Positions 55,586 to 64,000 of a stretch of 64,000 nucleotides of DNA are shown piece by piece. Below the pieces are notes generated by a model. That model made no database searches. It was not told where the DNA came from and was given only the letters and a program-made list of their open reading frames with translations. The DNA comes from Owenweeksia hongkongensis DSM 17368. Lineage in GTDB: Bacteria > Bacteroidota > Bacteroidia > Flavobacteriales > Schleiferiaceae. A program made the translations under genes and the position numbers. How positions within the stretch are numbered: the first letter of the stretch is position 1; each line of letters opens with the position of its first letter. Location: the NCBI RefSeq assembly GCF_000236705.1, contig NC_016599.1, positions 1,798,001-1,862,000 on the forward strand, written 5' to 3'.

Positions 55586-55718
55586 ATATTAATACTACCT
55601 GCGTTGATCGCAATGTTATCTAGGATACCTAATGTTCAAATTGGTTTAATCATTATTAATATTTATAATGTGGTTCTTTCAAATACCAATATTTAACACG
55701 GTAATAAAAGCACTCGGT

Positions 55719-55726
55719 TATATTTG
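55719..55726 (+). promoter_or_regulatory. Bacteroidota -7 box upstream of mfd
   Basis: TATATTTG matches TAnnTTTG, ending 57 nt before the mfd start; no clear -33 box. Confidence 0.4.
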
Positions 55727-55783
55727 TAAAAATTTACCACCCTCTCGAAAAAATCGGGGCGGGTGGCTTTGCATTTTATACCC

Positions 55784-58700
55784 ATGGCAGACACAGCAAC
55801 GGACTTTATCAATAATTACCTTTTGGATGACCGCTTTCGCGGAATAGCTGAAGAGCTTCGAAACAATAAGTTTCATAAACTTCAACTTAAGGGCCTCACC
55901 GCATCATTTACTTCGTTGGCGGCCAGTGCCAGCTTTTTACATTCAGAGCGTCCACATCTATTCATTTTAAATGATAAAGAGGAGGCCGCCTATTTTTTGA
56001 ACGACCTAGAACGAATTACTGATGAAAAAGATGTACTGTTTTACCCTGGGTCTTATCGCAGACCTTACCAGGTAGAAGAAACCGACAATGCAAATGTGCT
56101 GCTTCGTGCAGAGGTTTTGAACCGCATTAATAGCCGCAAAAAGCCGGCTATGATTGTGAGCTATCCGGATGCGCTTTTTGAAAAAGTAATTACCCGAAAG
56201 CAGCTTAACGCAAATACATTTTCGCTAAAAGAAGGTGATGAGCTAAGCATTGATTTTTTGAATGAAACACTTTTTGAATACCATTTTGAGCGTGTTGACT
56301 TTGTGGTAGAACCTGGTCAGTTTTCAGTTCGTGGAGGTATTGTAGACGTATTTTCCTTTTCGCACGACCAGCCTTATCGCATTGAGTTTTTTGGAGATGA
56401 GGTAGAAAGCATTCGCACCTTTGACATAGAAAGCCAACTGAGTATAGACAAGGTAAAAAAGCTCAGTCTTATTCCCAATGTGGAGAATAAGATGATGCTC
56501 GAAACCCGTGAAAGTTTCTTCGATTACATTTCTGACAAAATGGTGGTTTGGGTAAAAAGTGTACCGCTTTCCGCTAAACGTTTGGACGACTTTTTCACCA
56601 AAGCTGAAGAAGTTTATGGGGAACTGAACGACACTTTAAAACACGCCAAGCCGGAGGAATTATTCATTAATGGCGAAGCATTCAAGAAAACCTTAGAGGG
56701 CTTTGCTACTGTGGAATGGGGGAATGACACTTTTTATTCTCCAAACAAGGTTTTTGAATTTGACACCAAGCCGCAACCTTCATTCAACAAAAAGTTTGAA
56801 CTACTTGTAGAAGACTTTAAAACCAATACAGAAAACGGTTGGAAGAATTATATTCTCTGCATGACCGCTCAGCAAGTGGAACGCTTTTACGCCATATTCG
56901 AGGACATTGGCCATGAGGTGGATTTTCAACCCATCGTTCACACCCTCCACGAAGGCTTTATTGACCCACAGGGCAAAAAGGTGATTTATACCGACCACCA
57001 AATTTTTGAGCGTTATCAAAAATTTAAGCTAAAAACTGGTTATGAAAAAAAGCAGGCCATCACGCTAAAAGAGCTTACCAGCTTACAAGTTGGAGATTAT
57101 GTAACACACATTGACCACGGCATTGGTGAGTTTGGTGGATTGCAGAAGATTGATGTGAATGGTAAGCATCAGGAGGCAATAAAACTGATTTACAACGGTG
57201 GAGATGTGCTTTACATCAGCATTCACTCTTTGCACAAAATTGCACGTTATAACGGCAAAGAAGGAACCACTCCTTCCACTCATAAGTTGGGTTCGGGGGC
57301 TTGGGCAAAAACAAAAGCTAAGGCTAAAAAGAGAGTAAAAGAAGTAGCCTTTGACCTCATCAAGCTTTACGCTCAGCGTAAGGCCAATAAGGGTTTTCAA
57401 TTTTCACCAGACACCTATTTACAGCATGAGCTAGAGGCTTCATTTATATATGAAGATACCCCGGACCAAGTGACGGCCACTGCTGATGTAAAAGCCGACA
57501 TGGAAGCTCCAATGCCGATGGACCGTCTTGTTTGTGGGGACGTTGGTTTTGGAAAAACAGAAGTGGCCGTTCGTGCAGCTTTCAAGGCTGTGGCTGATAG
57601 TAAGCAGGTAGCTGTTTTGGTACCCACCACAATCTTGGCATTTCAGCATTTTAAAACGTTTTCTGAAAGATTAAAAGATTTGCCGTGTAACGTTGATTAT
57701 ATCAATCGTTTTAAAACCAAAAAGCAGCAAACCGAAACCCTAAAAAAACTGGAAGATGGAACGCTGGATATTTTGATTGGAACCCACCGCTTGGTTGGTA
57801 AAGACGTGAAATTTAAGGACCTCGGCCTACTGATTATTGATGAGGAGCAAAAGTTTGGTGTAGCTGTAAAGGACAAGCTTAAAAACCTGAAAGTAAACGT
57901 GGACACCCTCACTTTAACGGCAACGCCTATTCCGCGTACTTTACAGTTTAGCTTAATGCAAGCGCGTGACCTTAGCGTAATGAATACGCCTCCACCAAAC
58001 CGTCACCCGATAGAAACTCAAGTGGTGCCTTTTAGTGAAGAAATGGTTCGCGACAGCATTATGTACGAAATGAGCCGGGGCGGTCAGGTTTTCTTTATTC
58101 ATAACCGAGTTGAAAATATTAGGGAAGTTGCCGGGATGATAAGCCGCATGGTACCCGATGCTAAAATTGGTATTGGCCATGGGCAAATGGAAGGCAAAAA
58201 ACTGGAGGAGCTCATGCTCAATTTTATCAATGGTCATTTTGATGTATTAATTGCTACTTCCATCATCGAAAATGGTTTGGATGTACCTAATGCAAACACC
58301 ATCATTATAAATAACGCTCATCATGTAGGGCTAAGTGATTTGCACCAAATGCGTGGTCGTGTAGGGCGAAGCAATAAAAAAGCTTTCTGTAAACTTATTG
58401 CGCCACCTATGAGCACTTTAACGGAAGAAGCTCGAAAACGTCTTACCGCCATTGAGCAGTTTAGCGACTTAGGCAGCGGCTTCCAAATAGCCATGCGTGA
58501 CCTGGAAATACGTGGTAGTGGTGACCTATTGGGTGGAGACCAAAGTGGTTTTATTACCGACATTGGGTTTGATACTTATCAGAAAATTTTGGCTGAAGCC
58601 ATAGATGAATTGAAAGAAACAGAGTTCAAGGATCTTTATAACGATGATCAGAAAAAAAAGGATTTCGTGAAAGAAACTTTGCTGGATACGGATCTGGAGA

Positions 58701-59128
58701 TTTTGATTCCTGATACTTATGTAAATAAGGTGGACGAGCGTTTACGTTTGTACCAAGCCCTGGATTCTCTGGAAAGCCCTGCACAGTTGGATGAATTTGA
58801 AAAAGAACTAATCGACCGATTTGGCCCAGCTCCCGATGAAGTTTATGAACTTCTAAACTCTGTAAGACTGAGGTGGCTGGGTAAGGATATTGGTTTTGAT
58901 AAGTTAGTCTTAAAACAAGAAAGGTTGATCGGATACTTTATTCCAGACCAAAACTCCCCGTACTTCCAAAGTGAGAAATTCAATCTTGTACTTCAGTTTT
59001 TAAGAGATCAGCCCAAAGCGCAAATGAAAGAGCGAAATAACAAACTGTACCTCAGCTTTGGCGATGTAAAAACCGTAGATCAAGCACTACGATTACTGGA
59101 ACCAATATTGGTAAAAAATAGGGGGTGA
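55784..59128 (+). CDS. mfd: Transcription-repair coupling factor
   Basis: Start at MADTATDFINNYLL (ATG 55784); the upstream Met adds only seven hydrophobic residues. 1114 aa. UvrB-like N-terminal module (FYPGSYRRPYQVEE, GGIVDVFSFSHDQPYRIEFFG), the RNA-polymerase-interacting domain (DYVTHIDHGIGEFGGL), the helicase with GDVGFGKTEVAVRA (about 585) and IIDEEQKFGV (about 686), TATPIPRT, the translocation-in-repair QMRGRVGRS segment and the C-terminal autoinhibitory domain. It releases stalled RNA polymerase and recruits UvrA. The last bases overlap the leader of the toxin-antitoxin genes. Confidence 0.97.
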   Translation: MADTATDFINNYLLDDRFRGIAEELRNNKFHKLQLKGLTASFTSLAASASFLHSERPHLFILNDKEEAAYFLNDLERITDEKDVLFYPGSYRRPYQVEETDNANVLLRAEVLNRINSRKKPAMIVSYPDALFEKVITRKQLNANTFSLKEGDELSIDFLNETLFEYHFERVDFVVEPGQFSVRGGIVDVFSFSHDQPYRIEFFGDEVESIRTFDIESQLSIDKVKKLSLIPNVENKMMLETRESFFDYISDKMVVWVKSVPLSAKRLDDFFTKAEEVYGELNDTLKHAKPEELFINGEAFKKTLEGFATVEWGNDTFYSPNKVFEFDTKPQPSFNKKFELLVEDFKTNTENGWKNYILCMTAQQVERFYAIFEDIGHEVDFQPIVHTLHEGFIDPQGKKVIYTDHQIFERYQKFKLKTGYEKKQAITLKELTSLQVGDYVTHIDHGIGEFGGLQKIDVNGKHQEAIKLIYNGGDVLYISIHSLHKIARYNGKEGTTPSTHKLGSGAWAKTKAKAKKRVKEVAFDLIKLYAQRKANKGFQFSPDTYLQHELEASFIYEDTPDQVTATADVKADMEAPMPMDRLVCGDVGFGKTEVAVRAAFKAVADSKQVAVLVPTTILAFQHFKTFSERLKDLPCNVDYINRFKTKKQQTETLKKLEDGTLDILIGTHRLVGKDVKFKDLGLLIIDEEQKFGVAVKDKLKNLKVNVDTLTLTATPIPRTLQFSLMQARDLSVMNTPPPNRHPIETQVVPFSEEMVRDSIMYEMSRGGQVFFIHNRVENIREVAGMISRMVPDAKIGIGHGQMEGKKLEELMLNFINGHFDVLIATSIIENGLDVPNANTIIINNAHHVGLSDLHQMRGRVGRSNKKAFCKLIAPPMSTLTEEARKRLTAIEQFSDLGSGFQIAMRDLEIRGSGDLLGGDQSGFITDIGFDTYQKILAEAIDELKETEFKDLYNDDQKKKDFVKETLLDTDLEILIPDTYVNKVDERLRLYQALDSLESPAQLDEFEKELIDRFGPAPDEVYELLNSVRLRWLGKDIGFDKLVLKQERLIGYFIPDQNSPYFQSEKFNLVLQFLRDQPKAQMKERNNKLYLSFGDVKTVDQALRLLEPILVKNRG

Positions 59129-59129
59129 A

Positions 59130-59160
59130 TTGGGAGGTAAAGACAAAATTCGTACATTTG
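59130..59160 (+). promoter_or_regulatory. Promoter of the Xre/RES toxin-antitoxin operon
   Basis: TTG (59130-59132), a 20-nt spacer and TACATTTG (59153-59160): a near-ideal Bacteroidota promoter beginning 2 bp after the mfd stop. It decides the antitoxin start: the ATG at 59179, 18 nt later, is the first usable in-frame start. Confidence 0.7.
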
Positions 59161-59178
59161 ACGGCAAATGACGTGGTG

Positions 59179-59637
59179 ATGGATAATGAAAAAGTAAGTA
59201 ATAGCGGCACAAATTATACCTACTTAGGAGGAACTACTCAAGTAAACGAACCATCGGAAGCCTATGGCACCCACTCACGTATAAAGTTAATTCGCAGAGG
59301 GCTACCGGTTCAAAGTCTTACTATCTTTCTAAAAGAATCAGGGCTTAATCGCCAAGAGTTGGGTCACATTTTACAAGTTTCCCCGCGTACAATGCAACGT
59401 TATGATAGCAATCAGATGCTTCCCATAAATGTTACCGAAAAGCTCTTAATGCTCAATGATTTATTCGAAAAGGCAAATGATGTGTTAGGTGGTGACTCAA
59501 AAAACATATCAGGGTGGTTGCACAGTACTGTTCCGGCTTTGGGCAATCAACGCCCCTTGGATTTACTCGATACCTATCAAGGGTTTAATGAAGTAATGAA
59601 AGTACTCGGTCGCATTGAGTGGGGTATTGCCTCATGA
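59179..59637 (+). CDS. Xre/MbcA/ParS-type antitoxin of a RES-Xre system
   Basis: 152 aa. Upstream in-frame GTG at 59125 lies within the promoter, so ATG 59179 is preferred. The central helix-turn-helix (LTIFLKESGLNRQELGHILQ, then VSPRTMQRY) is Xre-like, and the C-terminal toxin-binding domain (LGNQRPLDLLDTYQGFNEVM, LGRIEWG) is the MbcA/ParS/DUF2384 type. It neutralises the RES toxin and probably represses its own promoter. It overlaps the toxin gene by 4 bp (ATGA). Confidence 0.93.
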   Translation: MDNEKVSNSGTNYTYLGGTTQVNEPSEAYGTHSRIKLIRRGLPVQSLTIFLKESGLNRQELGHILQVSPRTMQRYDSNQMLPINVTEKLLMLNDLFEKANDVLGGDSKNISGWLHSTVPALGNQRPLDLLDTYQGFNEVMKVLGRIEWGIAS

Positions 59638-60092
59638 AGTTGTACCGTATTACCCATCCCAATCATGCCTATGACATAAGTGGCATGGGTGCCAAACTAT
59701 ATGGTGGCCGGTGGAACTCCGAAGGAAAAGCTGTGGTATATACAGCGAGTACAATTTCTTTGGCTATGCTAGAAACCATGACACATACTGATGTAGAGTG
59801 GCTTCGAAAACCCTTTTCACTCAATATACTCTCAATTCCCGATCATCTTCACATCCAGAAGCTAACCGAAGACAAACTTACATCTGACTGGAGAAATTTT
59901 CCTTATTCGCCCTCAACTGTGGAGTATGGTGATAACTGGATTGACAACAGGCTCACCGCTATTCTTCAGGTGCCAAGTGCTGTGAATTCTTTTGAAAGCA
60001 ATTTTCTACTCAATCCCCTTCATCCAGATTTTTATCAAATAAAAGTGGAGGAAGTGAAGGAAATAAAATTTGATTTACGATTAGTGCTGTAA
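59634..60092 (+). CDS. RES-domain toxin (NAD-degrading family)
   Basis: 152 aa from ATG 59634 (ATGA overlap with the antitoxin). The RES fold residues are present: MKLYRIT, GGRWNSEGKAVVYTAST (Arg and Tyr), SLAMLETM (the catalytic Glu, E47) and SNFLLNPLHPDF. Known RES toxins such as MbcT and Xre-RES proteins deplete NAD+ and stop growth. Its stop is directly adjacent to the stop of the convergent LytTR gene. Confidence 0.93.
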   Translation: MKLYRITHPNHAYDISGMGAKLYGGRWNSEGKAVVYTASTISLAMLETMTHTDVEWLRKPFSLNILSIPDHLHIQKLTEDKLTSDWRNFPYSPSTVEYGDNWIDNRLTAILQVPSAVNSFESNFLLNPLHPDFYQIKVEEVKEIKFDLRLVL

Positions 60093-60851
60093 CTACTCCC
60101 CTTCCAGCCAAGCCTTAAATTTTGGTGCTTTGTCCACACTCACAATCGCCTCGCTTGGAGTAGATGGATTTGTAATGAGTTTTAATCTTCCCTTGGAGTA
60201 GGCTATCATTTCAGAAATGCAATCAAAAGAAATAATGTACTGACGGTTGATTTGGAAGAATTTTTTGGGGTCTAAAACTTCAGAAATCTTAGTAACTGTG
60301 TGATCTATCAGGAATTCCTTTCCAGTTCTATCCGTAATAAAGGTGTGCTTGCCTTGAGCATAAAAAAAGCAAATTTCATCAACTGGTAAGCTTTTGATTC
60401 GCTCGCCCGTGCTCACCATAAAACGGTCTTTGTAGCTCGGTTTAAAATCCTGAAGAATACTCTTCCAATCAGGCATATGACTATTATGTAAGCTCTGCTG
60501 CTCAAACTTTGAAAGCCCCCTATTTAGCTCATCATTTGAAATGGGCTTTAATAAATAGTCTATACTATTAAGACTAAAAGCTTTGAGTGCATACTTATCA
60601 TAAGCTGTAGTAAAAATGATTGCCGATTTTGGGCTGATTTGATCAAAAATGGCAAAGGAATTTCCATCAGAAAGATGGACATCCAAAAAAATAATATCGG
60701 GGTTTAGCATTTCTAGCTTAGCCACCGCCAGCCTAACTGAAGAAATGACTTCCAGCAGTTTCCAGTCAGGTCGATTTTTTTGGATCATCTCCTGCAATCG
60801 TTCTGCTGCCAAGGCTTCATCCTCTACTATTACATAGTTTACAGACTTCAT
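60093..60851 (-). CDS. LytTR-family response regulator
   Basis: 252 aa: receiver domain with phospho-acceptor D57 in IIFLDVHLSDG and switch lysine in DYLLKPI, then a LytTR DNA-binding domain (VDEICFFYAQGKHTFITD, KFFQINRQYIISFD). It is translated with the kinase gene that overlaps by 4 bp. Zero-gap convergent arrangement with the RES toxin. Probable targets lie in the same minus-strand unit or in surface functions; not determinable here. Confidence 0.93.
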   Translation of the reverse strand: MKSVNYVIVEDEALAAERLQEMIQKNRPDWKLLEVISSVRLAVAKLEMLNPDIIFLDVHLSDGNSFAIFDQISPKSAIIFTTAYDKYALKAFSLNSIDYLLKPISNDELNRGLSKFEQQSLHNSHMPDWKSILQDFKPSYKDRFMVSTGERIKSLPVDEICFFYAQGKHTFITDRTGKEFLIDHTVTKISEVLDPKKFFQINRQYIISFDCISEMIAYSKGRLKLITNPSTPSEAIVSVDKAPKFKAWLEGE

Positions 60852-61900
60852 TCCTCAATTTCTATAAGTGGAACTTCCGCTTCAAAATGACCTTCAATGA
60901 TTTCAAACCTAGTTGGTTTGTCCGTCAATAAAGTGTAGCGTTTTGCAATATTTTCCAAACCAAGAGCCGTAGATGTCACTTCTTCGTTTCGCTTTTGCAC
61001 ATTATTACGGACGATCAAATTATCACCTCTATTAAAAATTTCAACTGTAAGTTTATTCTCCAATGAAACCTCATTGTGCTTTACCGCATTGGTAATTAGC
61101 TCATGCAAGCACAATGGTGGAATAAAAAGTATCATCGGCCTTGGGTTGATATTTACGCGCACCTGAAAAGCATCGCCAAAACGAATTCTTTGCAAACTCA
61201 CATAAGACTCCAAAAACTTGAGTTCGCTACTTAGCGTTACCACCATTTCATCTTTTACATCAAGCACATAACGATACACATTAGCAAAATCTCCAACAAA
61301 TTCTTCAGCCTTGGTGGTATCCTTTTTTATTAACGAAGCAAGCACATTCAGGCTATTAAAAAGAAAATGCGGATCCAGTTGAGAGCGTAAGGAATTCAAC
61401 TGACTCTCCATATTCTCTCGCTTCATTTTTTCAGCCAAAAGCAAACTTTCTTTCCAACTTCTAAAAAAATAAACGCCTTCCACAATGGTTATTACCACCA
61501 GTGTTATCGTATTTCCAAACAGGATATTTTCAAAGTAAAAACTAACATTGACGAGAACCTCATCAAAAAGAACACTTCGGGAAAAAGCAAAAATGATGAG
61601 AAACTGAACCACCGTACTATAGGTGAACATCAAGCCCAGTTCTACAACAATTCGCTTGCCTACATTATCCTTCCATGGCATCTTATTATTGAGCCAAAAC
61701 AGGATTGACATACATCCAAAATACAGACTTGAAGTGATTATTAAGGAGTATAGTGTTCCTATAAAAAAGTTAGTCCAAGCGTCTGCCTCGTTTCCGTAAT
61801 GCGTGTCATCGACCAAAAAATACCGCAGCATACCTATAGTAGCCGGCACAAAAGAAATAATGATTACCGCCCAAACATCTTTACGTGTAAATTTTCCCAT
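60848..61900 (-). CDS. LytS-type sensor histidine kinase
   Basis: 350 aa with four N-terminal membrane helices, then a His_kinase (PF06580) domain: LNSLRSQLDPHFLFNSLNVL with phospho-His H178, and a HATPase with LITNAVKHN (N-box) and GLENIAKRY (G-box). No periplasmic sensor domain beyond short loops. It should phosphorylate the LytTR regulator, whose gene overlaps by 4 bp. Confidence 0.92.
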   Translation of the reverse strand: MGKFTRKDVWAVIIISFVPATIGMLRYFLVDDTHYGNEADAWTNFFIGTLYSLIITSSLYFGCMSILFWLNNKMPWKDNVGKRIVVELGLMFTYSTVVQFLIIFAFSRSVLFDEVLVNVSFYFENILFGNTITLVVITIVEGVYFFRSWKESLLLAEKMKRENMESQLNSLRSQLDPHFLFNSLNVLASLIKKDTTKAEEFVGDFANVYRYVLDVKDEMVVTLSSELKFLESYVSLQRIRFGDAFQVRVNINPRPMILFIPPLCLHELITNAVKHNEVSLENKLTVEIFNRGDNLIVRNNVQKRNEEVTSTALGLENIAKRYTLLTDKPTRFEIIEGHFEAEVPLIEIEE

Positions 61901-61935
61901 GTCACAAATTAAAGTGATTTATGCTTATCGATAAA

Positions 61936-62286
61936 TCAAGCTGCCACACGATTTCTATGTTTTGTTTTTAGCCTACTCAAACATTCTTCTCGATATGGTT
62001 CAAATGCCGACACCCAGCTCACAGACTTTGTTTCGCCTAGTTTTCTATGAATTTTCATGGCTTTCAGATGAGCTTTCCGATTTCTAAACTCCAACATCTG
62101 CTCTTTACTTTCCCAGCAAGTTAAGGTGTAATAGGTTCTTAATTTCTTGTTCCAAACTTTAGCACTTAATAGTCCATGAGTTTTTTTAGATTGTATCGTC
62201 ACCATCATTCCATGCCACTGAAATAAGGGCCACATCCACCACCATTTTATTGTAAAAGTGGTGAAGCTGTAATATTTTGCTTCCAT
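61936..62286 (-). CDS. DUF3291-like dimeric alpha/beta-barrel protein
   Basis: 116 aa. TFTIKWWWMWPLFQWHGMM then TIQSKKTHGLLSAKVWNKKL, with YYTLTCWESKEQMLEFRN and HLKAMKIHRKLGETKSVSW, resemble small dimeric ferredoxin-like-barrel proteins of the DUF3291/spheroidene-monooxygenase-related group. No catalytic residue is certain. It lies between the TonB receptor (12 bp) and the kinase (35 bp), in one operon. Confidence 0.65.
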   Translation of the reverse strand: MEAKYYSFTTFTIKWWWMWPLFQWHGMMVTIQSKKTHGLLSAKVWNKKLRTYYTLTCWESKEQMLEFRNRKAHLKAMKIHRKLGETKSVSWVSAFEPYREECLSRLKTKHRNRVAA

Positions 62287-62298
62287 TATTTAATGCAA

Positions 62299-64000
62299 TT
62301 AAAAAGTGATTCGATACAGCACCATCGGGAAAATACCGAGCTGATAAGTGGTTTCAACTTCTTGGGTAGACTTATTATAATCCACGCCAAACGGATTTTG
62401 ACTATTAGTTACATTTTGAATGTCCAAAGCCAATTCCTGAGTTACTTTTTTTCCTGAAACTTTATATCCTATTCTTATATCGGCACGAAAGTAAGGGTCG
62501 AATTGTGCTCCGTAGGCATCATCTTTTGCGTATACAGCTTCTCCATCAATGATGGATTGTTGTAAATCTATTGGCGTGTATCGCTGCCCTCCTGCATAGG
62601 TTACTTTTCCATCAAGTGTAATGGTCTTTCTATTTTCCGAATTCTGCTTTTTCTTGCCAAGTACAAACTCTTTCCCCCCAAGGAGATTAGCTACATAATT
62701 TCCATTAAAAGCAGTGTTTCGCCACACCTCATCACTTCCTTGATATTGACTTTGGTATAGAGAAATCGTACTAAGGAAGTAAAAGCCTTTATCCATAAAT
62801 TTCTCTAAAGTGAGGTCTAATCCATAGTTGCAACCTGCACCACCATTCTCTACAGAATCTGGTGCATAAAAGTCAAAACCACCAGCATTTAGGCTTGAAA
62901 AAGAGCTTGGCATCTGAGTAACCACAGCATCATACAAATGCTGATAATATGCTTCAGCCTTAAAGTGTAGACGGTTTTTCATCATCAAATCATAACCCAA
63001 CACAAAGTGATGGCTCTTGGTAAAGTCTAAATTCTCATTAGGTGAAATATAGCTTCCATCAGGCAGCCTTAGTTTTTCATATAAAATAACTACAGGTACG
63101 GCCTGACTATGCTTACCATACCCCAGATTGATGCTTTGCTTTTGCGTAAGCTGATAGCTCATCCCAAAACGTGGTTCTATAGAATAATTTCCATTGGAAG
63201 CCAGCACCATGGCGTGAAGCCCTGTGTTCATTTCCCACTTATCAGTAATGCGATATTGCCAGTTTACGTAAGGTTGATAGAGCCAATCGGATGAATTTTG
63301 GTCACGAAGGGTTCGGAAAGCATTCAGGTCAGAATCATAAGTACTATCACCTAGATTGTAATTTTTGTAGGTAACATAAGCTCCGGCTCTCAGTACATGG
63401 TGAACATTAAACTTTTTGTTGACAAAACCACTAAACTGCAAATCATCCTCCTGAAAGGATTGGCGGTAAGTTGGGGTTAGCTTGTCCCGGTCAGTATTAA
63501 GAGTGTCCACTTTTACATCATTACCCATGCTGGACAGAGCCACGGAAAACTTGGAGTACAAATCCTTATTGAAAAAATACTGATGTGAAGCGCCAATTAC
63601 ACCAGTGTAAGTGTCATTATATAAATCTTCACCATCACTATAAAAACCACCATCTTCACCCTCCTCGTTCTCACTTTCCAAAAACTCTATCGAACTGATT
63701 CCGCCCAAGGCAAACACATCAATTGTTCCGCGCTTGCTGCTGGGAAAGTGGAGTTTAATATTTAAATCCTGATATTTTGGAACAGCAGTCCCAGTTCCAA
63801 AATCTAAGCCAATTGCCGACATCAAACCAAGTGTAGAATATCTATAATTCACTAAATAGGAAAACCTATTCTCGCGACTAATTGGCCCTTCAGCACCAAG
63901 CTCAAAACCATTAAAACCAACCTGTCCTAAAAACTCATGGTTTTCATAGTTTCCATTGCGCATGCTCAAGTCAAAAACCCCGGAAAGTCCATCGCCATAT
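62299..64000 (-). CDS. TonB-dependent receptor, C-terminal part (start beyond the window)
   Basis: The minus-strand frame is open to base 64000 and continues outside the window. It contains the end of the plug domain (YGDGLSGVFDLSMRNGNYEN) and most of the barrel, with typical alternating strands and the final YQLGIFPMVLYRITF. Repeated motifs such as LHAMVLASNGNYSIEPRFGM and LHFKAEAYYQHLYDAVV fit FecA/FepA-like barrels of Bacteroidota. Substrate unknown. Operon with the DUF3291-like gene and LytS/LytTR pair. Confidence 0.9.
   Translation of the reverse strand, partial: YGDGLSGVFDLSMRNGNYENHEFLGQVGFNGFELGAEGPISRENRFSYLVNYRYSTLGLMSAIGLDFGTGTAVPKYQDLNIKLHFPSSKRGTIDVFALGGISSIEFLESENEEGEDGGFYSDGEDLYNDTYTGVIGASHQYFFNKDLYSKFSVALSSMGNDVKVDTLNTDRDKLTPTYRQSFQEDDLQFSGFVNKKFNVHHVLRAGAYVTYKNYNLGDSTYDSDLNAFRTLRDQNSSDWLYQPYVNWQYRITDKWEMNTGLHAMVLASNGNYSIEPRFGMSYQLTQKQSINLGYGKHSQAVPVVILYEKLRLPDGSYISPNENLDFTKSHHFVLGYDLMMKNRLHFKAEAYYQHLYDAVVTQMPSSFSSLNAGGFDFYAPDSVENGGAGCNYGLDLTLEKFMDKGFYFLSTISLYQSQYQGSDEVWRNTAFNGNYVANLLGGKEFVLGKKKQNSENRKTITLDGKVTYAGGQRYTPIDLQQSIIDGEAVYAKDDAYGAQFDPYFRADIRIGYKVSGKKVTQELALDIQNVTNSQNPFGVDYNKSTQEVETTYQLGIFPMVLYRITF

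Overview
The window looks like chromosome from a Bacteroidota member, most likely a marine flavobacterium of the Cryomorphaceae/Flavobacteriales type. This is inferred from type IX secretion (Por) sorting tails, CarboxypepD_reg-type TonB receptors, PorT/OmpW-like barrels, Bacteroidota promoters (TTG, about 20 nt, TAnnTTTG), the near absence of Shine-Dalgarno sequences, and AT-rich codon use. The genus cannot be fixed from the sequence alone. Both ends cut a gene: a PAS/GAF sensor on the left and a TonB-dependent receptor on the right.

Layout. 1-2.6 kb: a multi-PAS/GAF sensor with a DHp-like end but no ATPase, translationally coupled to a lone receiver protein. 2.6-6.8 kb: an exported LolA-like protein and a sortilin/BNR propeller protein behind a sigma-54-like promoter with tandem operators. 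6.8-15.1 kb (minus strand): a hypothetical protein, a GNAT, lysA, and a nucleotide-sugar cluster (rfbB, galE, UDP-xylose synthase, ugd, WbpE-like aminotransferase). 15.2-17.3 kb: a barrel protein coupled to waaA (Kdo transferase). 17.3-23.7 kb: an AT-rich accessory stretch holding a tyrosine-recombinase remnant, an alpha/beta hydrolase plus sulfatase pair, an unrecognised 305-aa protein, a lipoprotein, and a barrel gene beside a decayed copy of itself. 23.7-36.8 kb: TerB-like protein, EcKL-type kinase, YHYH lipoprotein pair, katG, a GT-C-like membrane protein, M16 protease/SRPBCC/O-methyltransferase operon, fbp, a T9SS cargo protein and an SDR. 36.8-40.6 kb: a giant CARDB-repeat T9SS protein.

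41-52.7 kb: proline biosynthesis (proC-proB-proA), a porin, then a heme-type uptake locus (TonB receptor, hmuT, hmuU, hmuV). 52.7-64 kb: an outer-membrane barrel receptor, mfd, a Xre/RES toxin-antitoxin module with its own promoter inside the end of mfd, and a minus-strand unit of TonB receptor, DUF3291-like protein, LytS-type kinase and LytTR regulator.

The most notable item is a 129-bp element present twice, between proB and proA (42679-42807) and between hmuT and hmuU (50230-50358). The copies align without gaps. They share an invariant core, while their three outer helices differ in sequence yet keep pairing through compensatory changes. That is the signature of a structured RNA (or a structured mobile repeat), not of a protein or a simple palindrome. 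Several other unrelated palindromic repeats occupy intergenic gaps.
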